Source: Streptomyces goshikiensis (GTDB taxonomy: Bacteria; Actinomycetota; Actinomycetes; Streptomycetales; Streptomycetaceae). Taken from it: a stretch of 64,000 nucleotides of DNA. Position 1 is the stretch's first letter, and every line of letters starts with the position of its first letter. Below, piece after piece: positions 1 to 9,833 of this stretch. The position numbers and the translations under genes were made by a program. The notes beneath the pieces were generated by a model. The model was not told the DNA's origin, did not search any database, and saw only the letters and a list, made by a program, of their open reading frames with translations. The stretch spans positions 992,001 to 1,056,000 of the forward strand of contig NZ_BMVE01000001.1 of the NCBI RefSeq assembly GCF_014650555.1, in the 5' to 3' direction.

Positions 1-62
1 GAGGGTTACTCCTGTTGCCCCAGAGGCTCCGGTGACAAGCCTAAAGCGTGTACTCGGAAGAG

Positions 63-2195
63 TTACTCGCCCTTGGCCTTCGCGATGATCTCCTCGGCGA
101 CGTTCCGGGGAACCTCGGCGTAGGAGTCGAACTGCATCGAGTAGCTGGCGCGACCCGAGGTCTTGCTGCGGAGGTCTCCGACGTAGCCGAACATCTCCGA
201 AAGGGGCACGAGGCCCTTCACGACGCGAGCACCGTGACGCTCCTCCATGGCCTGGATCTGGCCACGGCGGGAGTTGATGTCACCGATGACGTCACCCATG
301 TAGTCCTCGGGCGTGGTGACCTCAACGGCCATCATCGGCTCCATGAGCACGGGGGACGCCTTGCGCGCGGCCTCCTTGAAGGCCTGCGAACCGGCGATCT
401 TGAACGCGAGCTCGGAGGAGTCGACCTCGTGGTAGCCACCGTCGAGAAGCGTGACGCGAACGCCCGTCATCTCGTAGCCGGCCAGGATGCCGAACTGCAT
501 GGCCTCCTGCGCACCGGCGTCGACCGAAGGGATGTACTCCTTCGGCACGCGGCCACCGGTGACCTTGTTCACGAACTCGTACGCCGGACCGTCGGCCTCG
601 GTGATGGGCTCGATCGCGATCTGCACCTTGGCGAACTGACCGGTACCACCGGTCTGCTTCTTGTGGGTGTAGTCGTGACGCTCCACGGTCCCGCGGATCG
701 TCTCGCGGTACGCGACCTGCGGCTTGCCGACGTTGGCCTCGACCTTGAACTCGCGCTTCATACGGTCGACCAGCACCTCAAGGTGCAGCTCGCCCATACC
801 GCCGAGGATGGTCTGGCCCGTCTCCTCGTCCGAGTGAACGTGGAAGGAGGGGTCCTCCTCCGCCAGGCGCTGGATGGCGACACCCAGCTTCTCCTGGTCA
901 CCCTTGGACTTGGGCTCGATGGCGACCTGGATGACCGGAGCCGGGAAGTCCATGGACTCCAGGATCACGGGCTGCTTGTCGTCACACAGCGTCTCACCGG
1001 TGGTGGTCTGCTTCAGGCCCATGACGGCGACGATGTCACCGGCGCCCACCGCGGCGATCTCTTCACGCTTGTTGGCGTGCATGCGGTAGATCTTGCCGAT
1101 GCGCTCCTTCTTGCCCTTGACGGAGTTCAGCACCGAGGTGCCGGCCTCCAGGCGGCCCGAGTAAACCCGGACGAAGGTGAGCTTACCGAGGTGCGGGTCG
1201 CTCATGATCTTGAACGCCAGCGCCGCGAGGGGCTCCTCGTCGGACGGCTTGCGCTTCACGACCACGTCGGCGTCGCGGACGTCGTGGCCCTCGATGGCCT
1301 CGATGTCCAGCGGCGACGGCAGGTAGCGGACGACGGCGTCGAGCAGGGGCTGAACGCCCTTGTTCTTGAACGCCGTGCCACAGAACACCGCGGTGATCGT
1401 GGGCTCGCCCTTGCCCTTGCCGGAGTTCAGGATGATCCGACGGACGGCGGCGTGCAGCTGCTCCACGGACGGCTCGTCGCCGTTCAGGAAGAGCTCCATG
1501 ATCTCGTCGTCGTTCTCGGCGACGGTCTCGACCAGCTTGCCGCGCCACTCTTCAGCGGCCTCGGTGTGCGTGGCCGGGATGTCGACGATGTCGTACATCT
1601 CGCCCTTGGTCGCCTCGGCGGACCAGACGAACGCCTTCATGGTGACCAGGTCGACAACGCCCTGGAAGTCCATCTCGGCACCGATGGGGAGCTGCATGAC
1701 GATCGGAACCGCACCGAGGCGGTCCTTGATCATGTCGACGCAGCGGTGGAACTCGGCGCCGGTGCGGTCCAGCTTGTTGACGAAGCAGATGCGGGGCACG
1801 CCGTAACGGTCGGCCTGACGCCAGACCGTCTCGGACTGCGGCTCCACACCGGCGACACCGTCGAAGACGGTGACGGCGCCGTCGAGGACGCGGAGCGAAC
1901 GCTCCACCTCGACGGTGAAGTCGACGTGACCCGGGGTGTCGATGATGTTGATGGTGTGGTCAACGTCTTCGAGGGGCCAGTGGCAGGTCGTCGCGGCAGA
2001 CGTGATGGTGATACCACGCTCCTGCTCCTGCTCCATCCAGTCCATCGTGGCAGCGCCGTCGTGGACCTCACCGATCTTGTACGACACACCGGTGTAGAAC
2101 AGGATGCGCTCGGTGGTGGTCGTCTTGCCCGCGTCGATGTGGGCCATGATCCCGATGTTGCGAACCTTGGCCAGGTCAAGCGAAGTGGTAGCCAT
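63..2195 (-). CDS. fusA: Elongation factor G
   Basis: This is the translational GTPase that drives ribosomal translocation and, with RRF, ribosome recycling in the cytoplasm. The 710-residue product is full length for the family. The G1 loop AHIDAGKT is at about residues 18-25, followed by DTPGHVDF (G3) and NKLD (G4), then the EF-G domain II-V sequence. The gene follows rpsL and rpsG on the same strand with only a 39-base gap after rpsG. This is the classical str operon; tuf would be expected just left of the window. The ATG start is the only one that keeps the conserved N-terminus. A long plus-strand reading frame across the gene is a high-GC shadow. Confidence 0.99.
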   Translation of the reverse strand: MATTSLDLAKVRNIGIMAHIDAGKTTTTERILFYTGVSYKIGEVHDGAATMDWMEQEQERGITITSAATTCHWPLEDVDHTINIIDTPGHVDFTVEVERSLRVLDGAVTVFDGVAGVEPQSETVWRQADRYGVPRICFVNKLDRTGAEFHRCVDMIKDRLGAVPIVMQLPIGAEMDFQGVVDLVTMKAFVWSAEATKGEMYDIVDIPATHTEAAEEWRGKLVETVAENDDEIMELFLNGDEPSVEQLHAAVRRIILNSGKGKGEPTITAVFCGTAFKNKGVQPLLDAVVRYLPSPLDIEAIEGHDVRDADVVVKRKPSDEEPLAALAFKIMSDPHLGKLTFVRVYSGRLEAGTSVLNSVKGKKERIGKIYRMHANKREEIAAVGAGDIVAVMGLKQTTTGETLCDDKQPVILESMDFPAPVIQVAIEPKSKGDQEKLGVAIQRLAEEDPSFHVHSDEETGQTILGGMGELHLEVLVDRMKREFKVEANVGKPQVAYRETIRGTVERHDYTHKKQTGGTGQFAKVQIAIEPITEADGPAYEFVNKVTGGRVPKEYIPSVDAGAQEAMQFGILAGYEMTGVRVTLLDGGYHEVDSSELAFKIAGSQAFKEAARKASPVLMEPMMAVEVTTPEDYMGDVIGDINSRRGQIQAMEERHGARVVKGLVPLSEMFGYVGDLRSKTSGRASYSMQFDSYAEVPRNVAEEIIAKAKGE

Positions 2196-2234
2196 AAGGC
2201 TTCGGTCTTCTCTCGGTCTCGATGTGGGGTGGGA

Positions 2235-2705
2235 CTACCAGCGGTAGTGCGCGAAGGCCTTGTTGGACTCGGCCATCTTGTGCGTGTCCTCGCGCTTCTT
2301 GACGGCAGCGCCAAGACCGTTGGAGGCGTCGAGCAGCTCGTTCATGAGGCGCTCGGTCATGGTCTTCTCACGACGGGCGCGGGAGTAGCCCACGAGCCAG
2401 CGGAGGGCCAGGGTCGACTGGCGACCCGGCTTGACCTCGACGGGGACCTGGTAGGTCGCGCCACCGACACGGCGGGACTTGACCTCAAGCGACGGCTTGA
2501 CGTTCTCCAGCGCGCGCTTCAGCGTGATGACCGGGTCGTTGCCGGTCTTCTCGCGGAGGCCTTCCATGGCGCCGTAAACGATGCGCTCGGCGGTGGAGCG
2601 CTTGCCGTTCAGGAGGATCTTGTTGATGAGCGACGTCACCAGAGGAGATGCGTAGACCGGGTCGATGATGACCGGGCGCTTCGGGGCGGGGCCCTTACGA
2701 GGCAT
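2235..2705 (-). CDS. rpsG: 30S ribosomal protein S7
   Basis: Primary 16S rRNA-binding protein of the small-subunit head. It nucleates assembly of the 3' domain and lines the E-site. The 156-residue product starts [11 protein letters not shown] and ends in the conserved C-terminal AFAHYRW, so it is intact. The gene begins two bases after the rpsL stop codon and is followed after 39 bases by fusA, so the three are almost certainly cotranscribed. In other bacteria S7 is the autoregulator of the str operon; nothing in the short gap here identifies its mRNA target. Confidence 0.98.
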   Translation of the reverse strand: MPRKGPAPKRPVIIDPVYASPLVTSLINKILLNGKRSTAERIVYGAMEGLREKTGNDPVITLKRALENVKPSLEVKSRRVGGATYQVPVEVKPGRQSTLALRWLVGYSRARREKTMTERLMNELLDASNGLGAAVKKREDTHKMAESNKAFAHYRW

Positions 2706-2707
2706 TC

Positions 2708-3079
<372 letters not shown>

Positions 3080-3536
3080 TACTTCTCCGGTTTCTGTGTG
3101 CCGTGTAGTGAAACTAACCTGGAACATTTGCCGACCCACGCGGTCGGGTGTGTCGGATCCGGCGGACCTCCGCGCAAGCACGGAAACGCATGGATCGCGG
3201 TGGCGGTTCGACTCGCGTGCGGTTGATGGACACGCACGGGAGCCCAGGCACACCCCAGGCACAAGGTCTGAGCGTACCTACCGCATCCACTCCGGTCAAA
3301 ACAAAAGCCCTTCCGCACCGGCCGCCCCGGACCCGCCGCGCGCCCACAGGCCGGGCGCCGCACGGCCGACGCCCCCGCGCCACACCCGGGCGGCAGTCCG
3401 GATGTGCGGAAGTCGTTCGGATGTGGTACGGACACCCGCGCGAGCGACACCGTCCGACCCGCGCCGGAGCGGCCCCGGGATCTACACTGCCTCAGCGATT
3501 CATCCCGAACGGCACTTCTCACCAGGGAGCGGGACA
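3080..3536. other. Divergent intergenic region between rpsL and the YfhO gene
   Basis: A 457-base gap between two divergent genes. It should contain the str operon promoter (minus strand) and the promoter of the YfhO-type gene (plus strand). I see no convincing -35/-10 pair that I would commit to, no strong hairpin and no credible small gene. The reading frames crossing it are shadows. Confidence 0.6.
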
Positions 3537-6047
3537 TTGGGGACGGTCACCTCGGGCAGCCCGGATCCGGTGACGGCGGGGAGCCCCCCGGCCCCCGACC
3601 CCGGCCCCGGCGGGCGCCGGCTCCCCCTGCCGGCCCGGCTCGCCGGGCTGTACGGGCCCCTGCTCGCCTTCGTGATCACCTCGGGCGCCTTCTGCGCGGC
3701 CTGGGCCCTCCGCGGCGCCTACCCCTTCGGGCCCGCCGGCCGGGCGGTCAACGACCAGGCCAACCAGTACGTGCCCTTCCACCGCGGGCTGTGGGACCTG
3801 GTCCACGGCCGGGCCGCCGGTGACCTGCTCTTCACCTGGCGCGGCGGCTTCGGCCAGCAGTTCCTGGCCGACTACCACACCTACCTCGGCAACCCCTTCT
3901 CCTGGCTCGCCGTGCTGGTCCCGCGCGGCCACGTGGACCTGGCCGTCTTCGTGGTCACCCCGCTGACCATGGGCACCGCCGCCGCGCTGATGACCGGCTA
4001 CCTCGGCATGCTCCAGCCCGGCCCCTGGTGGCAGCGCGGAACCCTCGGCGCCTGCTACGGGCTGTGCGGCTGGGCCCTCAGCGACGCCTCGTACATCCCG
4101 ATGTGGCTGTGGGGCCTGGTCGCGCTGCCGCTGCTGGGGATCGCCGTCGAGTGGTGCCTGGAGGGCCGCCGCTGGCCGGGCGCGACCCTGCTGGTGGCGC
4201 TCGCCTGGTCCGGCAACTTCTACACCGCGATGATGGCGACGACGGCCGCCTGCCTGCTGCTGGGGATCCGGCTGCTCACCCGCGAGATGACCGGCCGGGA
4301 GCGGCTGCGGGCCCTGGGGCGGGCCGCCGGCGCCGCCGCGACGGGCATCGCGCTCACCCTCCCCCTCCTCCTGCCGGCGTTCCTCTCCAGCGGGGCCGCG
4401 CAGCCCACCCGGGCGGCCGCCTTCGAGCCGGTGCGGCTGGACGCGTTCCTCGCGGGGATGCTCCCGGCCACCCACCTGTGGGGCGGCCGGCCCCGCCTGT
4501 ACGTGGCCTCGCTGGGCCTGATCCTCGCGGGAACCTTCGTGCTCAACACGGCGATCGCCCGCCGGACCCGGCTGGTGTGGACGGGTGCGACGCTGCTGGT
4601 GCTGGCCTCGTTCCAGTTCCCGCCGACGCAGTACGCCTGGCACGGGTTCGCCGTCCCGAACGGCAATCCGTACCGGGAGACCTTCGTCTTCAGCGCGATG
4701 GTGGTGATCCTCGCCTGGCTGGCGCTGGCGCACCGCCCCCGTCCGCTCCACTTGGCGCTGTCGGCGGCGCTGCTGGTGGCGGCGGCCTTCGCGCTCCGCG
4801 GCGCCGACGACTTCGGCGGCTGGACCTGGCCCGCCGTACTGGCCGGCGGGGCGCTGTCGCTGCTGGCCCTCACCCTGCCGGGGCTGGGCCGGGGGCGGGG
4901 GCGGCGCGTGCTGGTCCCGGTGGCGGCCGTGCTGATGGCCGGGGTCGTCTTCGCCGAGTCCACCGCGGCGGCCGCGGGCGCCGACGCCCGGCGGGCCCGC
5001 GAGCGCTGGGCGGCGCCCGCCGTCACGTCGAGCGCCTCGATCACCCGGCACTACGAGGCCGTCCGGGGCGTGGACGACTGGCCCGCCCACCGGACGGATT
5101 CGGGCGCGCCGCAAACCTCGTACAACGACGCCCTGGCGCTCGGCGCGGAGGGGCCGCAGTACTACAGCAGCTACCTGCCGCAGGCCACGTACCGGGCCCT
5201 GGAGCCGCTGGGATACGGCTTCAAGAACGACGGCCGGACCTTCTTCGGCGCCGACAACCCGGTGCTCGACGCGATCTTCTCGATCGGCGCGCGGGTCCGC
5301 CCGGGAGCCGTCCCGGGCACGTGGACCGCGGCGCGCTTCCCCGCGCCGCCGCTGGTCACGGTCCGCTCCGCCCCGTACACGTCCCCGAACCCGGCCGACA
5401 GCGTCTACGCCCGCCAGGAGAACGTCCTGGGCGCCACCGTCTACCGGGTCCCGCCGGTCGGCGTCGGCGGCTCCGCCACCGCGCGGACGTACGAGGCCGA
5501 CTGCGCGCCGGGCTCCGAGGCGTACTGGTACTCCCCCGCGCTCTACGGCACCGCCGTCTCGGGCGGCACCCGGCGCCGCCTGGAGGGCCGCGTGAGCGGT
5601 GTCGTGCCCCTGGGCCCGGTGCCCGCCTCCGGCCGGATCTCCGTCGCCGTCCGCACCCGCGCGGCCGGGGCCACCGCCGGGGAGCACCCCGTCGGCTGCC
5701 TGGACCGCACCCGCCTCGACGCGGCGGTCCGCCGGCTCACCGCCACCGGCGCCACCTCGGTCCGCGCCGGCGGCCACACCATCGAGGCCACCCTCCCGCC
5801 GGGCGCGACGGGCACGGCCGTGTTCGCCGTGACGGCCGCCCCCGGCTGGCACTGCTCGGCCCCGCCGCTCCCCTTCCACGGCCTGCTCGCCCTCCCCGTC
5901 CCCCGCGACGGCGCCCCCCTGTCCTGCGCCTTCACCCCGAAGGGCCTGGCCCCGGGCCTCGCCGCCGGGGCCCTGGCCCTCCTCACCCTCACCGCGGCCA
6001 CCCTCACCCCCCACCTCCGCCGCCGCCGCGCGGTCCGGCGGGGGTAA
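3537..6047 (+). CDS. YfhO-type multi-spanning membrane protein
   Basis: An integral membrane protein of about 836 residues. The N-terminal half has many hydrophobic segments beginning near residue 30, with the YfhO-family pattern of a first long loop followed by transmembrane helices rich in Trp and Gly. The C-terminal third, after about residue 490, is hydrophilic and then ends in one last hydrophobic helix, so a large extracytoplasmic domain is likely. YfhO proteins are related to GT-C glycosyltransferases and help glycosylate cell-wall polymers in Bacillus; the substrate here is unknown. The TTG at 3537 follows a GGGAG box by eight bases and is preferred over in-frame upstream codons that lack conservation. 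A GTG at 3570 is an alternative. The gene is 80 bases upstream of the Crp-type regulator but need not belong to that locus. Confidence 0.8.
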   Translation: MGTVTSGSPDPVTAGSPPAPDPGPGGRRLPLPARLAGLYGPLLAFVITSGAFCAAWALRGAYPFGPAGRAVNDQANQYVPFHRGLWDLVHGRAAGDLLFTWRGGFGQQFLADYHTYLGNPFSWLAVLVPRGHVDLAVFVVTPLTMGTAAALMTGYLGMLQPGPWWQRGTLGACYGLCGWALSDASYIPMWLWGLVALPLLGIAVEWCLEGRRWPGATLLVALAWSGNFYTAMMATTAACLLLGIRLLTREMTGRERLRALGRAAGAAATGIALTLPLLLPAFLSSGAAQPTRAAAFEPVRLDAFLAGMLPATHLWGGRPRLYVASLGLILAGTFVLNTAIARRTRLVWTGATLLVLASFQFPPTQYAWHGFAVPNGNPYRETFVFSAMVVILAWLALAHRPRPLHLALSAALLVAAAFALRGADDFGGWTWPAVLAGGALSLLALTLPGLGRGRGRRVLVPVAAVLMAGVVFAESTAAAAGADARRARERWAAPAVTSSASITRHYEAVRGVDDWPAHRTDSGAPQTSYNDALALGAEGPQYYSSYLPQATYRALEPLGYGFKNDGRTFFGADNPVLDAIFSIGARVRPGAVPGTWTAARFPAPPLVTVRSAPYTSPNPADSVYARQENVLGATVYRVPPVGVGGSATARTYEADCAPGSEAYWYSPALYGTAVSGGTRRRLEGRVSGVVPLGPVPASGRISVAVRTRAAGATAGEHPVGCLDRTRLDAAVRRLTATGATSVRAGGHTIEATLPPGATGTAVFAVTAAPGWHCSAPPLPFHGLLALPVPRDGAPLSCAFTPKGLAPGLAAGALALLTLTAATLTPHLRRRRAVRRG

Positions 6048-6126
6048 TTCGTCCGTTTCCGGGCCGCCCCAACCCGGTGTTCAGTACATTGACCGCCTTG
6101 ATCAACGGGGCGGGGGCGGGCGGCAG

Positions 6127-6849
6127 ATGATCCTGGAACACCTGGCGGACGGCGGCGACGGCGGGCTCGACGACCGGGTCCCCTTCCTCGCCCGGCTCGA
6201 AGACGTGGACGGCGCCGAGTTACGCGCGCTGGGCCACGAGCTCGTCTATCCGCCCCGCACCGCGCTGCTGCACCAGCACGAGCCCACGGCCCACGTGATG
6301 CTGCTCCTGCACGGCTGGACCAAGGTCACCGCCGCCTACTCCAACGGCTACCAGGCCCTGCTGGCCCTGCGCGGCCCCGGCGACATCGTCGGTGAGTCCG
6401 CCGCGCTGACCCGCCGTCCCCGCTCCGCGAGCGTCACCTCGCTCGAACGCGTCCGCGCGCTGGTCATCGAGCACGAGACCTTCCGCGCCTTCCTCGCCCG
6501 CTGCCCCGACGCCGCCCTGCAACTCCTCGCCCTCACCGCCGACCGCCAGCGCGCGGGAGACCGGCGGCGCCTGGAGTTCGCCGCGCTGAGCGTGCGCGAA
6601 CGGCTCGCCGTACTGCTGCTGGAGCTGGCGCAGCTGCACGGCCGGCGCACGGCGGAGGGGCTGGAGGTGGCCGTGCCGCTGACCAAGCAGGAACTGGCCG
6701 GGGCCGTGGGCGCCTCCCGGGAGATGGTCCAGCGCCAGCTCAAGGACCTGCGGGACCGCGGGGTGGTCAGTACGGGCCGGCGCGCGCTGGTGATCGTACG
6801 GCCGGACGTGCTGCACCGGATCGCCCGGTCACAGCCCCCGACGCCCTGA
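6127..6849 (+). CDS. Crp/Fnr-family cyclic-nucleotide-binding transcription regulator
   Basis: A 240-residue regulator with an N-terminal cyclic-nucleotide-binding fold (about 20-140), a dimerisation helix and a C-terminal winged helix-turn-helix (about 185-213, LTKQELAGAVGASREMVQRQ). The phosphate-binding cassette is recognisable as GESAALTRRPRSAS. Glu90, Arg99 and Ser100 sit where Crp uses Glu, Arg and Ser/Thr to hold the cyclic phosphate and ribose, so real cNMP binding is plausible. It lies directly upstream of a nucleotide-cyclase-like gene on the same strand. That suggests a local loop in which the cyclase product controls transcription of the locus. Perfect palindromes in the gap to the next gene are candidate operators. 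The family call is firm; the ligand and target are inferred. Confidence 0.88.
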   Translation: MILEHLADGGDGGLDDRVPFLARLEDVDGAELRALGHELVYPPRTALLHQHEPTAHVMLLLHGWTKVTAAYSNGYQALLALRGPGDIVGESAALTRRPRSASVTSLERVRALVIEHETFRAFLARCPDAALQLLALTADRQRAGDRRRLEFAALSVRERLAVLLLELAQLHGRRTAEGLEVAVPLTKQELAGAVGASREMVQRQLKDLRDRGVVSTGRRALVIVRPDVLHRIARSQPPTP

Positions 6850-6864
6850 CCCCGCCCCTTCAGT

Positions 6865-6923
6865 GCACCCGGTCACACTCCGGGTGCGTCATCCGCCCTC
6901 ACGGCCGCGGCACGCACCGGTGC
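6865..6923. promoter_or_regulatory. Two related palindromes between the Crp-type and cyclase genes
   Basis: The first, 6865-6887, is GCACCCGG, seven bases (TCACACT), then CCGGGTGC, a perfect 8-bp inverted repeat. The second, 6914-6923, is the 10-bp palindrome GCACCGGTGC. The shared GCACC...GGTGC half-sites fit dimeric regulator binding; the first could also act as a weak terminator, although no T tract follows. Confidence 0.5.
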
Positions 6924-6934
6924 ACGCTCCTGGC

Positions 6935-7702
6935 ATGCCTCAGACAGCACCCCTGCCCCGCACCATGCTCCTCATCGACACCGAGCGCTTCAGCGACCGG
7001 GACGACGTCCAGCAGGCGCTCCTGCGCCGGATGCTCTTCAGCCTCGTCGACCGGGTCCTACTCACGGCCGGCGTCGACCAGACCATGCGGCTGCGCGCCG
7101 ACCGCGGCGACGCCGTCATGGAACTGATCGACCCCGCCGTCCCCCTCACCACCCTGCTCCGGGCGCTGCTCACGGACCTCCCGGCGGAGCTGCGCGCGAT
7201 GAACCGGATGGCCGCCAGCTCCACCCAGCTGCGGCTGCGCGCGGTCCTGGCCGGCGGGTACGTCGCCATCGACGAGTACGACGGCTGGGTGGGGACGGAC
7301 CTCAACGACGCCTGCCGCCTCCTCGACGCCGACCCGCTGCGGGCCGCACTGCGCGAGCGCGCGGGCGACTTCGTCCTGTGCGTCTCCGAATCCGTCCACG
7401 CGGGCATCGTGCGCCACCAGCACACCGGCATCCCGGCCGAGGAGTTCACCCACATCACGGTCCCCACCAAGAACGGCCCCCTCCCGGCCTGGCTCCACGG
7501 CCCGCTCCCCACCCTCGCGAACCCCTCCGCCACGCCCCCGCCCGCCGACCCGACCCCCGCGTCCCCGGCGCCCGCCCCGGCAACCCGGCCCGCCGGAGCC
7601 GCCGCGGCAGGCGGAATCGAGTTCCACGGGACCAACCACGGCGCGATCGCCAACCAGATCACGGGCGGCATCACCTTCGGGACCCCGGGCGAGCGCCGAT
7701 GA
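6935..7702 (+). CDS. Class III nucleotide-cyclase-like protein with a C-terminal amyloid-like motif
   Basis: 255 residues in three parts. Residues 10-190 match the class III nucleotidyl cyclase plan. Asp15 in LLIDTERFS and Asp59 in DRGDAVM occupy the two metal-binding positions. Asn124 and Arg128 in VGTDLNDACRLL occupy the NxxxR transition-state positions, so catalysis looks possible. Residues 190-225 are a Pro/Ala linker. Residues 230-249 carry a Gly/Asn/Gln motif (F-x-G-x-N-x-G, then A-x-Q, then G-x-I) shared with the next protein. In Pycsar antiphage systems a related cyclase makes cCMP or cUMP; which base is used here cannot be read by eye. The ATG at 6935 removes a non-conserved extension of the GTG at 6863. 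The stop overlaps the next ATG, implying translational coupling. Confidence 0.75.
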   Translation: MPQTAPLPRTMLLIDTERFSDRDDVQQALLRRMLFSLVDRVLLTAGVDQTMRLRADRGDAVMELIDPAVPLTTLLRALLTDLPAELRAMNRMAASSTQLRLRAVLAGGYVAIDEYDGWVGTDLNDACRLLDADPLRAALRERAGDFVLCVSESVHAGIVRHQHTGIPAEEFTHITVPTKNGPLPAWLHGPLPTLANPSATPPPADPTPASPAPAPATRPAGAAAAGGIEFHGTNHGAIANQITGGITFGTPGERR

Positions 7703-9819
7703 GTGACCAGCCGCCGCCGGACGCGTCGGCCGAGGCCGCCGGCCCCGCGCAGGAGAAGGCCGCGGCGGAACCCGAGCAGCCGGCTCAGGAACCCTGGGCG
7801 GCCCGCCGGGACCTGGACGCGCACACCCCTCCCTCGATGGTCTTCGACGGCATCAACCGGGGCGTCACCGCTCATCAGGTCATCGGCGACATCATCTCGG
7901 GCGGCAAGACCGAGATCCACTACGAGTTCGGCGGCTTCGGCGGCGGCCAGGTCTCCGGCGAGATCCCGGCCGGGACTCTGGAACGGCTGGCGGATTCGTT
8001 CGTCTGTGAGGGGACCGCCTTCGGATCCTTGCTGGAGCGGCTGCGCCACGAGCACGTCCTGGTCCTGACCGGCGCCCCCTTCACGGGCCGCCGCACCGCC
8101 GCCCTGATGCTGCTCCACCGCCTCGGGGCCACCCCGGTCCACGCCATGGACCGCGAGGTGACACCGAGCGAACTCAGCCGGAGGTTCGTCTCCACGGGAG
8201 AGGCCCACGGCCACGTGCTGTGCGATCTGGAGCCCTCACGGGAGCAGCCGCTGCGCGAGGCCCACCTGCTCGCCCTGCGCGGGCAGCTGCGGGAGCAGAA
8301 CGCCTACCTCGTGATCACGACGGGTCACAGCCCGTACATCGAGGACACCGTCCGTCTCGCCGACTGGCAGGCTCCCGCACCGGAGACCGTTCTCTCCACG
8401 CTCCTGCACCGGCATCTCGGCCGGGCCGAGGCGCAAGAGCTGCTGGCCCGGCCCGCGGTCACCGAGTTCCTCTCGCGCGGGCACCAGATCCGCGAGGTCG
8501 TGGGCTACGCCGCCGTGCTCCTGCGCGCCGACGAGACCGAGATGGAGCAGTACTCGCTGGTCACCCTGGAGCGTCAGGTCCAGGAGTGGTTCGAGGAGGC
8601 CGACAACAGGCTCCATCTGCGGGAGAAGGCCTTCCTGATCGCGCTGGCCGCGTTCGACAACGGGCCGTACGCGCTGACCGCCGAGCTCAGCGACACCCTC
8701 TACTCGGCGCTGCTCAGGACCGGCGACGACCGGTTCCAGAAGGCCATCCCGGTCTTCGGCACCCACATCGCCAAACGGCTCCAGATCGCGCGGGCCCGGC
8801 GCTACACCGCGGACGAGCAGACCGAATGGGGCCCGGTCACCCAGCTCAAGGCGGCCTTCCTCGACGACCGGGTGGCGCCGATCCTGCTCCGCGAGGTCTG
8901 GACCGGTCACCCGGCGGCCCGGCCCGCCCTGATCACCTGGCTCGACGGTCTCGCCGCCGATGGCCGGCCTTTCGTACGGACCCGGGCGGCGGCCACCGTG
9001 GCCGTCCTCGCCTTCACCGACCTTCCCTCCACCATGGCGTTGATCCTGGAGCGCTGGGCGCGTGCGAAGGAGTCCCGGCGCCAGCTCACCGCGGTGAGCG
9101 CCCTCGCCCTCTCCCACCGGATCGGCGCACCGAACATCCCGCGGATCATCAACGGCTGGAGCGCCGACGGCCAGGATCCCAAACGCTGCTGGGTCGCGGT
9201 CCGCGCCCTGGGCCTGATCGGCCCCGAGCGCCCGGCCGAAGCCCTGGCCGCCCTGCGCGTACAAGCACGTCACCAGTACGAGAAGAAGCTCGCCCAGCCC
9301 AGGATCGGGGTGGGTGACCAGCAGGTCACCGCGGAACTCCCGCAATCCGTCGCCCTGTTGTTGCTCTCGTCCGCCGCCGGGGCCGCGCTCGCCGAGCTGC
9401 TGCCCACCCTGGAAGGGCACCCCTCCGCCCGGGCGCTGGCCCTGGACGGCTTCCTCACCGCCTGCGAGCGTCCCGCTCCCGCCTCCGCCCCTCCCCTGCT
9501 CGCGGGGTACGCCGGGGCACCGGCCGCCTTCGGAGGCATCCCACGGCTGCTGAGCGCCGCCCTGAACGACCGTTCGTTCAACGAGCGCGCGGAGGCGGTG
9601 CTGCGGGCCTGGGTCCGGGCCGCCGACTCCGACGCGGGCACGGCGGGCGCCCTGGCCGCCCTGCTCCCCGCGCTCGTCACGGGCACCCGTGACGCGGCCC
9701 GGCTCGACCACCTCCTCGACACGGTGCCGGGTCTCGACGGAAAGCCCGGACCCGCCGTCGCCGGCCGGCTGCGCGCCACGCTCGCCGCCCATCCCGCCGC
9801 TCCTCTCGCCCACGTCTGA
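7699..9819 (+). CDS. NTPase-like protein with N-terminal amyloid-like motif and C-terminal helical repeats
   Basis: 706 residues. After a charged, proline-rich N-terminus, residues 49-68 repeat the motif found at the cyclase C-terminus. Around residues 125-133 there is a degenerate P-loop, GAPFTGRRT, with Arg instead of the usual Lys, followed by a Walker B-like VLCDLE (Asp176). The layout resembles a STAND/NLR-like NTPase whose nucleotide binding may be weak or lost. From about residue 430 the sequence is Ala/Leu-rich helical repeat of HEAT/ARM type, usually a ligand- or partner-sensing surface. The gene starts inside the cyclase stop codon (ATGA), so the two products are probably made together. 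I infer a sensor or scaffold that meets the cyclase through the shared motif. The exact NTPase family is unassigned. Confidence 0.65.
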   Translation: MSDQPPPDASAEAAGPAQEKAAAEPEQPAQEPWAARRDLDAHTPPSMVFDGINRGVTAHQVIGDIISGGKTEIHYEFGGFGGGQVSGEIPAGTLERLADSFVCEGTAFGSLLERLRHEHVLVLTGAPFTGRRTAALMLLHRLGATPVHAMDREVTPSELSRRFVSTGEAHGHVLCDLEPSREQPLREAHLLALRGQLREQNAYLVITTGHSPYIEDTVRLADWQAPAPETVLSTLLHRHLGRAEAQELLARPAVTEFLSRGHQIREVVGYAAVLLRADETEMEQYSLVTLERQVQEWFEEADNRLHLREKAFLIALAAFDNGPYALTAELSDTLYSALLRTGDDRFQKAIPVFGTHIAKRLQIARARRYTADEQTEWGPVTQLKAAFLDDRVAPILLREVWTGHPAARPALITWLDGLAADGRPFVRTRAAATVAVLAFTDLPSTMALILERWARAKESRRQLTAVSALALSHRIGAPNIPRIINGWSADGQDPKRCWVAVRALGLIGPERPAEALAALRVQARHQYEKKLAQPRIGVGDQQVTAELPQSVALLLLSSAAGAALAELLPTLEGHPSARALALDGFLTACERPAPASAPPLLAGYAGAPAAFGGIPRLLSAALNDRSFNERAEAVLRAWVRAADSDAGTAGALAALLPALVTGTRDAARLDHLLDTVPGLDGKPGPAVAGRLRATLAAHPAAPLAHV

Positions 9820-9833
9820 CAGGAGGCCCGCTC

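Noticed and set aside
3519..6014. 831-codon minus-strand frame opposite the YfhO gene
   Set aside because: Gly/Ala/Arg-rich shadow; the plus-strand frame has membrane helices and family motifs.
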